Shown here: one piece after another, positions 1-9,785 of the stretch
How positions within the stretch are numbered: position 1 is the stretch's first letter
Layout: each line of letters starts with the position of its first letter
Assembly (NCBI GenBank): GCA_029582165.1
Contig: CM055868.1
Location: 20,270,391 to 20,334,390 of the forward strand
Source of the DNA: Portulaca oleracea
Taxonomy: Eukaryota; Streptophyta; Magnoliopsida; Caryophyllales; Portulacaceae
Reading direction: 5' to 3'
DNA length: 64,000 nucleotides
Translations under genes and position numbers: made by a program
Notes under the pieces: generated by a model
Databases searched by the model: none
Told to the model about the DNA's origin: nothing
The model's input: the letters and a program-made list of their open reading frames with translations, nothing else

Positions 1-426
1 ATGCTCATAAACCTAAACTACAATATAATGTTCATAAACCAGTATATGAATATTCATAATATATGAATATTCATGATAATTGTTGAATTTTAAAAAAATA
101 TTTATATTCAGTCAAATTAAAAGAGATATTTAAAATTTAATTAACTTAACAAAAAAGTTCCATTCTATCAAAATTCAAATGGTAAAATGATGAAATAAAA
201 AAAAATGTTGGGGCTCGGGGGGGTGAATAGGTTTGATAAAAAGTTCTTCACATATAAACATAAAGACGTTAATAGCACTTGAATGAACTGAATAATACTT
301 CTTTATTAGATAAACGTTGAGGTACAATAAAAGAGAGGAAGTTAGAGAACTTAGCAGAATCAGGACAGTGAGGTCCTTGATGATTGCCTACAAGGACAGA
401 AACTGAAATTCAATTTCTGTTGAGGG

Positions 427-578
427 GCCTCACAGATGAGGCAGAGAAGAGGGGCCTCACAGACGAGGCTTGTGATGAATGGCCTCACAGATGAAGCAGA
501 GAAGAGGGGCCTCATAGATGAGGCAGAGAGGAGGTGCCTCATACACGAGGCAGAGAAGAGGGGCCTCACAGACGAGGT
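427..578. repeat. 27-bp tandem array of short palindromes
   Basis: Six copies start at 427, 454, 482, 509, 536 and 563, a period of 27 (once 28). Each copy contains an imperfect palindrome of the form GCCTCA-CAGA-TGAGGC, with variants GCCTCA-TAGA-TGAGGC and GCCTC-ACAGAC-GAGGC. Reading frames across it are shadows of the repeat. The palindrome has the arm and spacer layout seen in the LTRs of the identified retrotransposons, so this may be a piece of another LTR, but no LTR boundary is visible. Confidence 0.85.
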
Positions 579-1717
579 AGAGAAGAACATGACGAATTAC
601 AATGGATATCAAACTCACAAAACCTTAGTACTTCAAGGCTTTGCTACACAACACTTCACCAACATAGTTGGCTACATAATTCACCAAGAACATTTGTTAC
701 ACCTCATCAAAAGTACCTTACTGGCAACATTTATAAAAAAGGATTCATTGGCTACACTCAGAAATCTCACTAGATTTCCTACACTCAATTACTTACTTGG
801 AATCGACTACATCTTCAAGGAGGAAGTTGGTGCCTTTTTGTAGGTCTTGGAAATTCATTAGCAACGGCTATATCTTCTCTTCCAATGGTATTGTTGATTC
901 TTTCCAAGTTTGTATTGATCTTCAATCTTCACTCTTTTTGGAAGCTCCAATCCTTATCTACCAAAATATAATCTGCAAAGTATGCACAAAAAATAAGTCT
1001 ATATAATTTTGAATATATGCTGAGATTATTTAAGAGATTTTCCAGATACTTCCCTAATTTTTTGGTCTTTCAAACAAAACTCTCTAGACATGGCTGAGGT
1101 CCTCAACTACAGTAGTGTTGAGGGCATCACAGTTTCTACAAAAAAAACTAATGGTGGAGTGCCTCAGGGTAAATGGGCGCATGATGCTCCATGTACCCGG
1201 GAGCACCATTGTCCAGCTGTTCTTTTGGTCATTTGACAACATGTATTTACAGTCACTTCCATTCAATTGGACTAACTTTATCTACCTACAACAACGTATA
1301 TCAACCTGCATTTACCCAGACCAATCTACACCAACTTGCACATACTATCACTCAATCAAAAAATTAATTATCTTAATAAATATCAACATTTACAAATTCA
1401 TTAATTTTTTTTATCTCAATTAGTAATATTTGCATATGATTTATAAAACTAAATATTCATGTAAATTTTTAAATTAAAATTAATTTGATATATCAAAAAA
1501 ATTAAATTAGAAGGATAACCAAATTAACTTAATATGAATTGTCAACATGAGAAAATGAGCGAATATTGATTGCGTCATCCTCACAAGGAGGGTAACAATG
1601 TTAGGATTGTCAGAAAATTAGTTATTTTAATTTAATAATAAGTTTAATTTTTTATTTAAATTTAATTTTTATTTTGGTTTACTTTTGGTTGGTCATTTTT
1701 CTCAAATTATTTGAAAG

Positions 1718-2041
1718 TAGTTATCAGAAAAAAAAAATTATTGTGAAGTCGAGTTAGTCAATTTAATTGAAAAGCCTTGTCAATTTCCTAGAAGTTGTTG
1801 ACACGTGTGTGGTAACACAGTTATTTACATACATTGCTTTTATTTTATTTTTCTTCCCATTGTATTGTGTGCTTATCTCTTTATATAAACCATATGTGGG
1901 TTTTTAAACAAAATTGGTTATTTGCAAATTGCTGAAATTTGTTATTGAAAAAAAAACAATGTAAAGGAGAATTAGTCTTTTAGTTAAAAACTATTTTCCA
2001 AGTTCCTAGAACTTGTTGACACTCATATGGTAAACAACTAT
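1718..2041. repeat. diverged direct duplication, two copies
   Basis: The stretch 1718-1825 recurs in diverged form at 1939-2041. Shared landmarks in order are an A-rich run, 'gttagtc/attagtc', 'caatttcctagaa/caagttcctagaa', 'gttgttgacac/cttgttgacac' and 'tggtaa'. No function is apparent. Confidence 0.6.
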
Positions 2042-2176
2042 TATGAATATAATTTTTATATTATTTGTATGAAATGCATATTATGAATATGTTTTTTTTA
2101 TTTATTTTCTCAATTTTATACATAATTATAAAAACTCATAATAATTGTAAATTTTAATATGTAATTATATAAAGAC

Positions 2177-2713
2177 TTTTTGAACGTTAATGTACTAAAC
2201 TTTTGGGGCATTGGACAATAATGCACTAAACTTTGACGTTGGACAATAGTGCACTGAACTTTGAGGAGTGTTGGATAATAATGCACCCGAAACAATTTCG
2301 ACGGTGACGATCTTACGTGGCAGACCGAGAAGATGAACAGGCTAAATAATATATAAATTTATGACATGTCAACTAATCTACAAAAGCAAAGTTGATTTTA
2401 TACAACTACAACAATCTCTCAGCGGAAACACGTTTAAACAAATATGATTTTATGTCTTTTTTACTCTTTTCAAAGTTAATTCTCTTTGCTTATGTGTGGA
2501 TTAGCTGACATGTCATAAATTTAAATATTTTTGGACCAATTGATCTCCTCCACCTGCTACATAGAATTGCCAGCAAGTCAACCACTACCGAAATTGTTCT
2601 AAGTACATTATTGTTCAACACCCCCCCAAAGTACATTGTATTATTGTCCAAGGTCGAACTTCAGTGCATTATTGTCCAATACCCCAATAGTCCAATACAT
2701 TAGCATCCAAAAA
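2177..2713. mobile_element. foldback (long-TIR) MITE-like element, 537 bp
   Basis: The left arm (2177-2378) and right arm (2499-2713) are inverted copies of each other. The landmark 'ttggacaataatgcact' at 2211 reappears inverted near 2670, and the inner block 'tttatgacatgtca' at 2358 reappears inverted at 2507. Pairing continues, weakly, into the middle (around 2380-2400 against 2475-2498), so nearly the whole element could fold on itself. There is no coding capacity. I could not identify a clean TSD, so a Mutator-like or foldback origin is an inference. It abuts the 5' LTR remnant of element A. Confidence 0.8.
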
Positions 2714-2926
2714 CCCTTTAATTATTTGATAAAATCCAAAAAATGCCTGCTTTCTTAGTTTAATTTTCTGAATTGTTTTGACAACTATTTGATCGACCAA
2801 GCATACTTTGCAGTGAACTAGTTTAGTGCGTATTTGAACACAAATCCCTGAGAGAGAACGACTTTTTTTTATACTACACAGACCCGTACACTTGCGGTAG
2901 ACACCTAACACATTTAGGGCCTATCA
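2714..2926 (+). repeat. 5' LTR remnant of Athila element A
   Basis: This lies between the foldback MITE and the A primer binding site. It ends in 'cctatca', which pairs in TG...CA fashion with the 3' LTR of A beginning 'tgataagtac' at 46838. Assignment rests on position and these ends. I could not align its body with the surviving part of the 3' LTR, whose own tail has been lost or displaced. The upstream part of the 5' LTR is not visible. Confidence 0.5.
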
Positions 2927-2932
2927 AGTTTT

Positions 2933-2950
2933 TGGCGCCGTTGCTGGGGA
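2933..2950 (+). promoter_or_regulatory. primer binding site of element A (tRNA-Asp type)
   Basis: 'TGGCGCCGTTGCTGGGGA' matches the complement of the 3' end of plant tRNA-Asp except for a T in place of C at 2945. This PBS is typical of Athila-lineage Ty3/gypsy elements. It lies 6 bp after the LTR end. Confidence 0.85.
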
Positions 2951-3051
2951 TTTGTTTTCCCAACTGCCATTAAACGAAAGCAGTTTGGTTGACTAGGTTA
3001 TTTGTTTTCTTTATTACGCTTGGTGTTCTTGTTTTTGTCTTTTTCAGGTTT

Positions 3052-4099
3052 ATGCAAAAAGACTTCTCTTTCGACTTCGACCCTGAGATCGAACGCACAT
3101 TGCGAGAGAGAAGGAAGAGCACAAGACTGGAGAATGAACAACAAGAACAACGAAAAGAACAAGAGGAACAAGCTAAAAGCGAAAGAGAAGAGATAGCTGA
3201 GCCACAACGAACGCTAGGGCAATATGTGACACCCAATGTCACTAATCCACAATCAGCTATTGCAGTCCATGTAGTTGCAGCACATGACTTCGAGCTACGA
3301 CAGTCACTGATCCATTTGGTGTCCAAGGCACCGTTTTATCGGCTGCTGAGCAAAGATCCAAATTGACATCTGCAACTTTTTCGCCAAGCTTGTGACACTT
3401 TAAAGGCCAACAATGTTTTTAGAAGATGCAATCAAACTGAGGTTCTTCCCGTTATCTTTAAAAGGCAAAGCATGGGAGTGGCTTGATTCTCTCTCGCCTG
3501 ATTCAATCACCACATTCGACGAACTTGCCAGCATGTTCTTGGCGAAATATTTTCCTCCTAGCAAGCTCACTAACTTGAGGAACCAGATTTCGACGTTCAT
3601 CCAAGAACCTGACAAGACACTTTATGATGCTTGGGAAAGATTTAAGGATATTCTTCGACAATGTCCTCACCACGGATTCGAACCTTGGGTTCCAATCCAA
3701 TCATTCTTCAATGGAGCAAACGAATCGACAAGAGGAAGCATCCTCTCAGCAGTCGAAGGAGATCTTATGGACAAGACTGTGCCCCAACTTACAAACTTGA
3801 TTGAGCAATTAGCGAACAACTCGTATCAGTGGTCCAAACCCCGCCACAGAGCGGGAGGTAAGCTAAATGTTGATGCTATTACCTTATTGTCTTCTAAGCT
3901 TGATACTTTGACACAGAAAATGGATCGATGGAGCTCACTTTCTAGCCCTTCGACATGTAATACTTGTCAGTCGACCGAGCATGAGACTTTTACTTGTCCC
4001 TCAGGTGGAATTAGTAATGAACAGATCCAGAAAGCCAACTACGTTGGCAACCAATGGCAAAATTACGATAGAATTCTAATACCTATCATCCTGGACTAA
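3052..4099 (+). pseudogene. gag: Athila A gag (broken)
   Basis: Capsid-type Gag of an Athila retrotransposon. The start is placed at the ATG at 3052 because the next residues (FDPEIERT) mirror the gag start of element C (FDPEFERT). The retrotransposon gag domain spans 3425-3850, with FFPLSLKGKAWEWLDSL, FLAKYFPPSK, YDAWERFKDILRQCPHHG and the usual order of helices. A zinc knuckle of CX2CX4HX4C form (CNTC...H...C) lies near 3957-3998. The frame is broken by a TGA at 3364 and by a frameshift in the T-run at 3413-3420. The C-terminal basic tail runs into a further frame change near 4099. Confidence 0.88.
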
Positions 4100-5040
4100 G
4101 GAACCACCCAAATTTTTCTTACAGGAATAACCAACCCACTAGTCCTCTTCAAGGACAAGGACAAGGACAAAAATACGTACCACCAGGATTTCAGAGACCA
4201 CCACCACAAGGCCCCCCTCAAAAATCAAACTTAGAAACCTTGATGAAAAGTCTTATAGCGAGGCAACAAAAACAAGACGGGGTGATAAAAGATTTAATGC
4301 AAAAGGTAGAGGCTTTAGCGACATACAATAAAATTTTAGAAAATCAAATCGCTAACTCAGCAACTCCCTCTACTAGCCTACCCCCTCAGCTCGTCCTCAA
4401 TCCAGGAAACCAATGCAATGCTATAGATTGTGAGGAATAGGATCCTAGGTATGAAACTTTAGAAGAATCCACTGCACCTAGAGTAGCCAAGGTAGACCTC
4501 GAACCCAACCGAAGTGAGGGAACCATAACAATCTCGGTTATGCCTAAAACGGGAGATCCGGGGAGTTTCAAGATCCCTTGTCAGTTAGATAGTAGGTCAA
4601 TTGAATATGCTCTATGTGACATAGGGTCTGGGGTAAATGTCCTTCCAAAGTCCTATATAGCGAAATTGGACCATAGGGAGTTAAGAGTGACAAGCACGAC
4701 TCTTCGATTAGCAGATAAGACCCTTAGACAACCCTTGGGAGTCTTACATAACTTCCCTCTTAAGATAGGAGAACACTTTGTGCCTGTAGATTTCATGGTT
4801 CTAGACCCAAGAGAGGATCCTGCACAACAAATTATCCTAGGAAGATCCTTCCTTTCAACCGTGAATTGCAAGATGGATATGAAGAAAGGGACAATGGTTA
4901 TCGAACTAGGAAAGTCGATGATAGAGTATGTGGTACAAGCAAATAAGAAAGTCCTAAAATAAGCAATGGAAAAGATTCAAGATGATGGTGATCCAGTTTT
5001 GAAACCAATCCAAGAACGGATCAAAGACCCTGATGATTAG
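4100..5040 (+). pseudogene. Athila A gag tail and retropepsin-like protease (broken, no RT follows)
   Basis: First comes a proline/glutamine-rich tail and a coiled-coil-like stretch (4240-4437). An in-frame TAG at 4438 precedes the aspartic protease. The protease has GDPGSFKIPCQL, the active-site strand ALCDIGSGVNVLP (the family usually has DLGAS here), and the IILGRSFLST strand. A TAA at 4960 is followed by a short in-frame tail ending at 5039. In Athila gag-pol, RT, RNase H and integrase should follow. None is present here, and the sequence passes directly into the post-integrase region. The product is therefore Gag-protease only, and it is inactivated. Confidence 0.85.
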
Positions 5041-5779
5041 GGGTCAATAACGTCGAGCTAACAACGTTAAACAAAACACCTCGGGGAGGGTACATCACTC
5101 TTCTATTAACTATTCCTCCCCACTATTTTTTTATTTTTGTTATTTCTTTCTGTTTTTACCTCTTAAGTAATTTTTACCTTGTTATTTTGTTAATTTTTCT
5201 TTTTATTGTGCAGAGAAAAAGAAGAAATTTAGATGAATTTTTGGTTTTTTTGAAGTTTTACTTTCTAACCTAACGATTTTTTGAATGAGTGAGATGTTTG
5301 TAGGGACGTAAGACATGTCAAAGTGTAGAAGAAGCAAAAGGAAACAAGGAAAAAGGGGATCAGTAAAGCAAAATCTGGGAAAAATCCGAGTTAATAATGT
5401 CAGGTAGAAAAGCAGCGGCGTATATACTTGGCGGTGCCTCTTCGATCAAACAGTAATGAAATTTTTCGCACGCTGCACAGCAAGCTGGCAGCGTTTCTGG
5501 GTTTTTCACGAAAATTTGCCCGCCTTCTCACTCAAGTCGCCCCCCTTTCAAATTAAATCCCAACTTTCCTTTTCACTCTCTTCTTCTTCTCCCTCGCACG
5601 CTGCCTCCTTTCCTTCATCCTCCTCCTCCTCTCTTTGCTCTTCACCGACGCACACCACCACCACCACCACCACCACCACCTCTCATCTTCTTCTTCCTCC
5701 CTTCTTCCACCTTACTCTCACACTCACCTAACCACACACAACTTTTTACTTCAATCTTTAGTCTCACAACTTCATATAG
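5041..5779 (+). promoter_or_regulatory. A: post-pol block and leader before ORF3, ending in a splice donor
   Basis: The block 5052-5092 (GTCGAGCTA, then GTTAAACAAAACACC, then TCGGGGAGGGTA) resembles the sequence after the integrase stop in element C (38100-38140), which shows that pol was removed between them. Around 5465-5500 lies an interrupted inverted repeat, CACGCTG and CTGGCAGCGT, echoing the palindrome of A's own LTR. A pyrimidine-rich leader (5560-5760) contains a CAC repeat that reads as poly-Thr or poly-His in shadow frames. It ends at a good 5' splice site, AG|GTAAAC, with the intron starting at 5780. Together these look like the leader of the env-like ORF3, whose acceptor and ATG are at 27771-27779. 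Promoter activity here is inferred. Confidence 0.5.
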
Positions 5780-6246
5780 GTAAACTCTTCAATCTCCCTC
5801 TTTTACTATAATAATATATAGTAATTGTGGTATAATTTTGTTTTGATTCATGGATTACTTGGTAACTTATTGGAATTATTTGATATACCATGCTTATGCT
5901 CAAAGATTTCGAGTGATTTGTTTGGGTTGTCTTTGAAGTTGAGTTCTTGAATTAGGGCATGATGGAGTTTGATGAATGTGATCCATTTTAATTAGCTTCA
6001 AGATTGAGAATTTATTGTGTTGGGTGTGTTTTAAGAATAATGTGATAGAAAATTTGAGAAATTTAGATTTGATTTGGGATGGTTATTATCTTGTTGTGTT
6101 GTGCTCTATTTTTGGTGAGTTTTGTAGGTTAGAATTGTTTAATTTCCATTCTTAGCATCAAACAAGCATGGAGGAGTATTTAGACATGTCAATTTACATT
6201 ATACTCATGCTTCTTTGATGCTTTGATGTTATCTTGGCGGTTACAC
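5780..6246 (+). other. A: putative leader intron of ORF3, left part
   Basis: This AT-rich, T-rich stretch runs from the donor at 5780 to the insertion point of element B. It continues at 27753 and ends at 'tgatcattttag' just before the ORF3 ATG at 27777, so before B arrived the intron was about 490 bp. The last five bases (6242-6246, tacac) are the TSD of B. Spliced env-like messages are known for Athila and related plant elements. Splicing here is inferred from the sites. Confidence 0.5.
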
Positions 6247-6325
6247 TGCTCGTTCTCGTTCCGAGCCGAATTAATATCATTTTATAAGGTGTTTTGTTTG
6301 TTTTAGCCCCTTAATTATATATTAG
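6247..6325 (+). repeat. 5' LTR of B, first fragment
   Basis: Matches 26436-26517 of the 3' LTR (shared landmark CGAGCCGAATTAATATC). It begins TG. The 3' LTR begins TA at the aligned position, apparently a point change. The fragment ends in attag, which is duplicated at 17153-17157 by the insertion of N. Confidence 0.9.
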
Positions 6326-7859
6326 TGTAGACGCTGAATTTTGTTATTCAATTTAGCTTTGTAAATATTGTAATTTATTTTATTTTTTTTTAGAATAATT
6401 TAGGAAAATGCCAAGATTTTTGAAATACAAAAAAGATGAAGAAATGAAGGAAAACCCCCAAAAAATCATCACAAAAAGGCCCAACCCAAATAACCCAATC
6501 TGAACCCTACACGCAGCCCAAGGCGCAGCTGTAGTGCAAGTCTGGGTACATCTGGCCTTCATACCTGGCGGTATGCAGTCGGTATGCAGACCAATCGCAT
6601 CTGCATGCCTCGGGAAGCGTGCGATTAAACTCCTCGGTGCCCAAAGATCCGGCAGGTATTCTGTCGGGTCAGGCCGGGTTGCCTTGGTAAATGTACTGAC
6701 CTCGGGAAGCATGCAATTGGGCTTTTCTCAGACCTAGCATACCGCCAGGTATATTGGTGGGTCAGACCGGACCCAGTTTGCCTTGGGAAACGCGTTGACT
6801 TAGGAAACGTGCTGTTGGACAGCCTGCAAATCCACCATGCCTGTAGGTATTGCGGCTGCTACCCTATTCTTTTAACCTAATTTCTACCCCGTTTTTTCAC
6901 CTATAAATACCCAATCCCATTCCATTCATCTTTACACCAAAATCACCCTAGCGTATTGATACTAGGTGATTTTTTCTCTTCGCCCTCCTTCATTTCATTC
7001 ATTTGCATCAACGTACTTGGCATTTTAATTTCTTCTTCTCTCCTTCTCTCTCTTCACGCTATTGTATTGAACATGATTAAATAATAAACTCGGCCAATTC
7101 AACGTTCAATGCTTGTAAATGTAAGTTGTACATATTCTTTATCTCGTTCTTTATTTATTTATTTCTCGCATTTAATATTGCATGTGTATGTTACTAAATA
7201 ATATGAATTACACTAATTTCGTTAAACGGGCGAATTCGAGAATTTTTATTCTCGATTTCATAACCTTACCCCCGGATCCGAATCTCATGGTTCGTGGTTT
7301 GTGGAGTTACAAATTTCTCTTTTCTGGGATTCATTTTCGGATTTTAGAATACAGAAAAACTGGGTTTCGTCAGTCTTAAAGTGCATTTGCAGTTGTTTTT
7401 GCAGAATTCTGAACCCGAGACTGGCAAAATACCTGGCGGTATGCATGCCAGTGCCCGGGTTCGGATCTAGCTCACAGATCCAGAAGTCCGTCTCGAGGCC
7501 CGGATCGGCAGAATACCTGGCGGTATTCTAGACCGTCTCGTGGCTCGGACTGGACTTCCTGATTCGGAAGAAATTCCCGGGCCACTGATTGGCAGAATAC
7601 CTTCAGGTATTAGCCCAACCAGTGATCTCGGATTCTCGGGACGAACCTCGAGCCTTTCTGTCCTTTTTTTCTGTCTTCTTTTCTAATTAATTAAATTTCA
7701 TATTTCTAACTTTTTTTTTTATAAGAAAAAAGAGTTTACTTAAGTTTTAATTTTAGTTTATTTAACAGAGATTCAAGCAAATCTTCTCAAAGAAAAGACA
7801 CCACTTTCGACTCGCCGTTTACCGCGAGGGACATAACGGGGATTTTCCCGGGTCCCACA
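6326..7859 (+). repeat. 5' LTR of N
   Basis: Starts TGTAGACGCTG and ends GGTCCCACA. Contains copies of the palindrome ATACC-N4-GGTAT at 6560-6575, 6739-6752, 7429-7442, 7511-7528 and 7595-7611. The first two sit upstream of the TATA box. It also carries the conserved inverted repeat TCGAGAAT...ATTCTCGA near 7235-7256, which recurs in the LTR of D. It is shorter than the 3' LTR by two gaps, after about 7210 and near 7312. Confidence 0.9.
6902..6908 (+). promoter_or_regulatory. TATA box in 5' LTR of N
   Basis: CTATAAATACCC followed by a pyrimidine-rich start region is a textbook plant TATA context. In the 3' LTR the same place reads CCAATAAATACCC (near 16060), so that copy has probably lost the box. 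Confidence 0.7.
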
Positions 7860-7861
7860 AA

Positions 7862-7880
7862 TGGCGACTCCACTGGGGAC
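7862..7880 (+). promoter_or_regulatory. primer binding site of N (tRNA-Arg type)
   Basis: 'TGGCGACTCCACTGGGGAC' lies 2 bp after the LTR end. The same sequence follows the 5' LTR of element D at 50834. It resembles the tRNA-Arg PBS known from Ogre/Tat elements. Confidence 0.75.
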
Positions 7881-8913
7881 TTACTTTAAGAGGGTAAAAC
7901 TTGAAAAGCCGGGTTCTTAAAATTTTTGAGTAGAAAAGGAGAAATTAATTTTTGTAATTTTTATTATTTGGTTAGGCATCAAGCATACGGACCTCCATCT
8001 CGATTTTTATAAATCGGGATGAACCCAAAGGTACCGTCTAGGTTTCAACCCAATTTCCCTTTTGGGTAAAGTATATTTCCGAATTCAAGGAATGAACCCC
8101 ACATTTCGAGAAGATCGCAAATTGCTTTCCCGCTCATGAAGAACTCCAAAATTCTAGGGATTATGAATTTACATTTTCCCTTTAATTTTGCGAGAAACAC
8201 ACGGGTCACATTACTATGAACTCCATTGAATTTGTGGCGCTTGAGAGACATGAGTATGTTAGTTTTAGGTATCAGACCTTAAACCTGTGAATATAGAACC
8301 TTGGTTAGGTGCATTACCCATTTGTATGCTATGTGCATTCTTATTGTGCTATGTGTGAATTATGTGCTATGTGTTTCATTTTTTTCATTCTAAGAGTCGA
8401 TCTCATAATTCATTTTCCCCCAAATGCCGCTTTAGTTTCGGTAATAGTCATGCGAAAGTTAAAGAGGGCCTAGAGGTCTCTCTTGGGCCTGAATCAAAGG
8501 GGTTCGATTAAAGCCCGAGATCTTAGCTTGACTTTGTCCAATCCTTTGTAGCATTTGAGCCCGTAAAGCGTGTATCCGACCGTTATTTGAATTTGAGTTC
8601 ATTAAAACTTTAATGTTGACTCGATCTTATGACGGCCCGATGGACCTTCTCTTTTCCATGTATATAATTTCATATTAGGTTAGAGGTCTTCATGCAAGCC
8701 CAATGTTGGGTGAGTCCATACCGAAAAAATAAAAATCATTCATCATATAGGCATTGTTGCATTAGGTTGTCCCATATAGGTCGCTAGGTCTTTGGTAGGT
8801 CAACGTTAGGGTTAATTTTGAGGTTTATGGTTTTCATACAGGCAGAATAAGGATCCGGTGACCGACCTTGAACTCGCAGTAAACAAGTTGCCTTCTTTGC
8901 ACCGTTGTCTCCA
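7881..8913 (+). other. N: 5' untranslated region
   Basis: No coding sequence is visible. It has the long GC-poor leader typical of Tat elements. Its 'gagtcgatctc...' part near 8395 is reminiscent of the larger repeat region in D (51300-52560). Confidence 0.5.
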
Positions 8914-9785
8914 ATGGCCTCCAAAGGAACACCTGGCAACAATGAACTCAATCTCTTCATCACCCAACATTTGACTGAAATTTCACAGCAAATGCAAGGC
9001 ATAAGTGATAATGTAGCTACTAAAAATGATAGGAAAATAGATGAAATCATCGATACGTTAGCAAGGATGAATGATGAGCTGAATTTTCTTGATAAAGATG
9101 GAAGCAACACTCGTTATAGTGAAATGTCAAGCATGCATGAAATAGAGAGAGAGATCCCTATGTCTGCAAATCACTATATTGACACGGGACTCACTTCTAT
9201 TCCTATAGTTGATCAACCATATAAGTCCAATTCACCAATGGAGAAGTTTAAACAGTTCCAAATGTCTCCCGATCACCTTTAACTGAATAGAAAGACCGAA
9301 TTCCACCCTTAGCTACAGGAGGATATCAAGAAAGAAGATGTGGTGAACGAGAAAGTTCTTTTATGGACAAACTCTTTACCATAATAATTCAAATGCAATC
9401 ACGCATGGAAGGTCTGGACCGAAAAATGGATATGATCCTTTGGATTCTACAAAACGATAAAAGGACGACCAATATTGAACATCGCATCAGAAAAAATATT
9501 GGAGAAGGATCATCATCAAGGGGATTGCATAACACTGACATTCATCAAAGGGCTCCTAATCCCTCTGCTAAGAATGTTGAAATTCCAATCTACACTACCA
9601 ATACCAAGGCTCTCAATTGTCTTCTTAAGGAAGGAAAGATCGAGCTTCCCCCTGTTCGATGCGAACCCGGAACTGAGGGAAAATTTTGGAACTCAAGTAA
9701 GTTTTTCAGATATCATAGACTTGGAGGTCATGATACTGAAAACTGCTTCACCCTCAAGAAAAAACTTGAAGAAGTGTTCCATTAG
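8914..9785 (+). pseudogene. gag: N gag remnant (two broken frames)
   Basis: The first frame starts at the ATG at 8914 (MASKGTPGNNEL) and ends at 9282. The second frame runs 9363-9785. It includes a methionine-rich helical stretch (9363-9460) and ends in a Tat-type zinc-finger-like motif, FRYHRLGGHDTENCFTLKKK. The main capsid core is not recognisable between them. No protease, RT or integrase follows. I read it as a shrunken gag of a non-autonomous Tat element, based on the C-terminal motif and the tRNA-Arg PBS. Confidence 0.6.

Larger units (their letters stand above)
1..2176. other. AT-rich intergenic stretch without a gene
   Basis: I find no recognisable gene here. Reading frames are short and carry no domain I know. 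The stretch holds a 27-bp tandem array (427-578), a diverged direct duplication (1718-2041), a G-rich run at 208-224, and a hairpin near 1101-1124 (arms CCTCAAC and GTTGAGG). It may be degraded transposon sequence upstream of element A. I found no match here to the start of A's 3' LTR at 46838. Confidence 0.5.

Noticed and set aside
2933..2950. tRNA-like sequence (also at 7862, 18426, 32979, 50834)
   Set aside because: These are primer binding sites of 18-19 bp next to LTR ends. No cloverleaf is present.
5456..5731. Open frame with serine-rich and poly-threonine stretches
   Set aside because: Produced by CT-rich and CAC-repeat leader sequence. No domain, and it lies in the inferred untranslated leader of ORF3.
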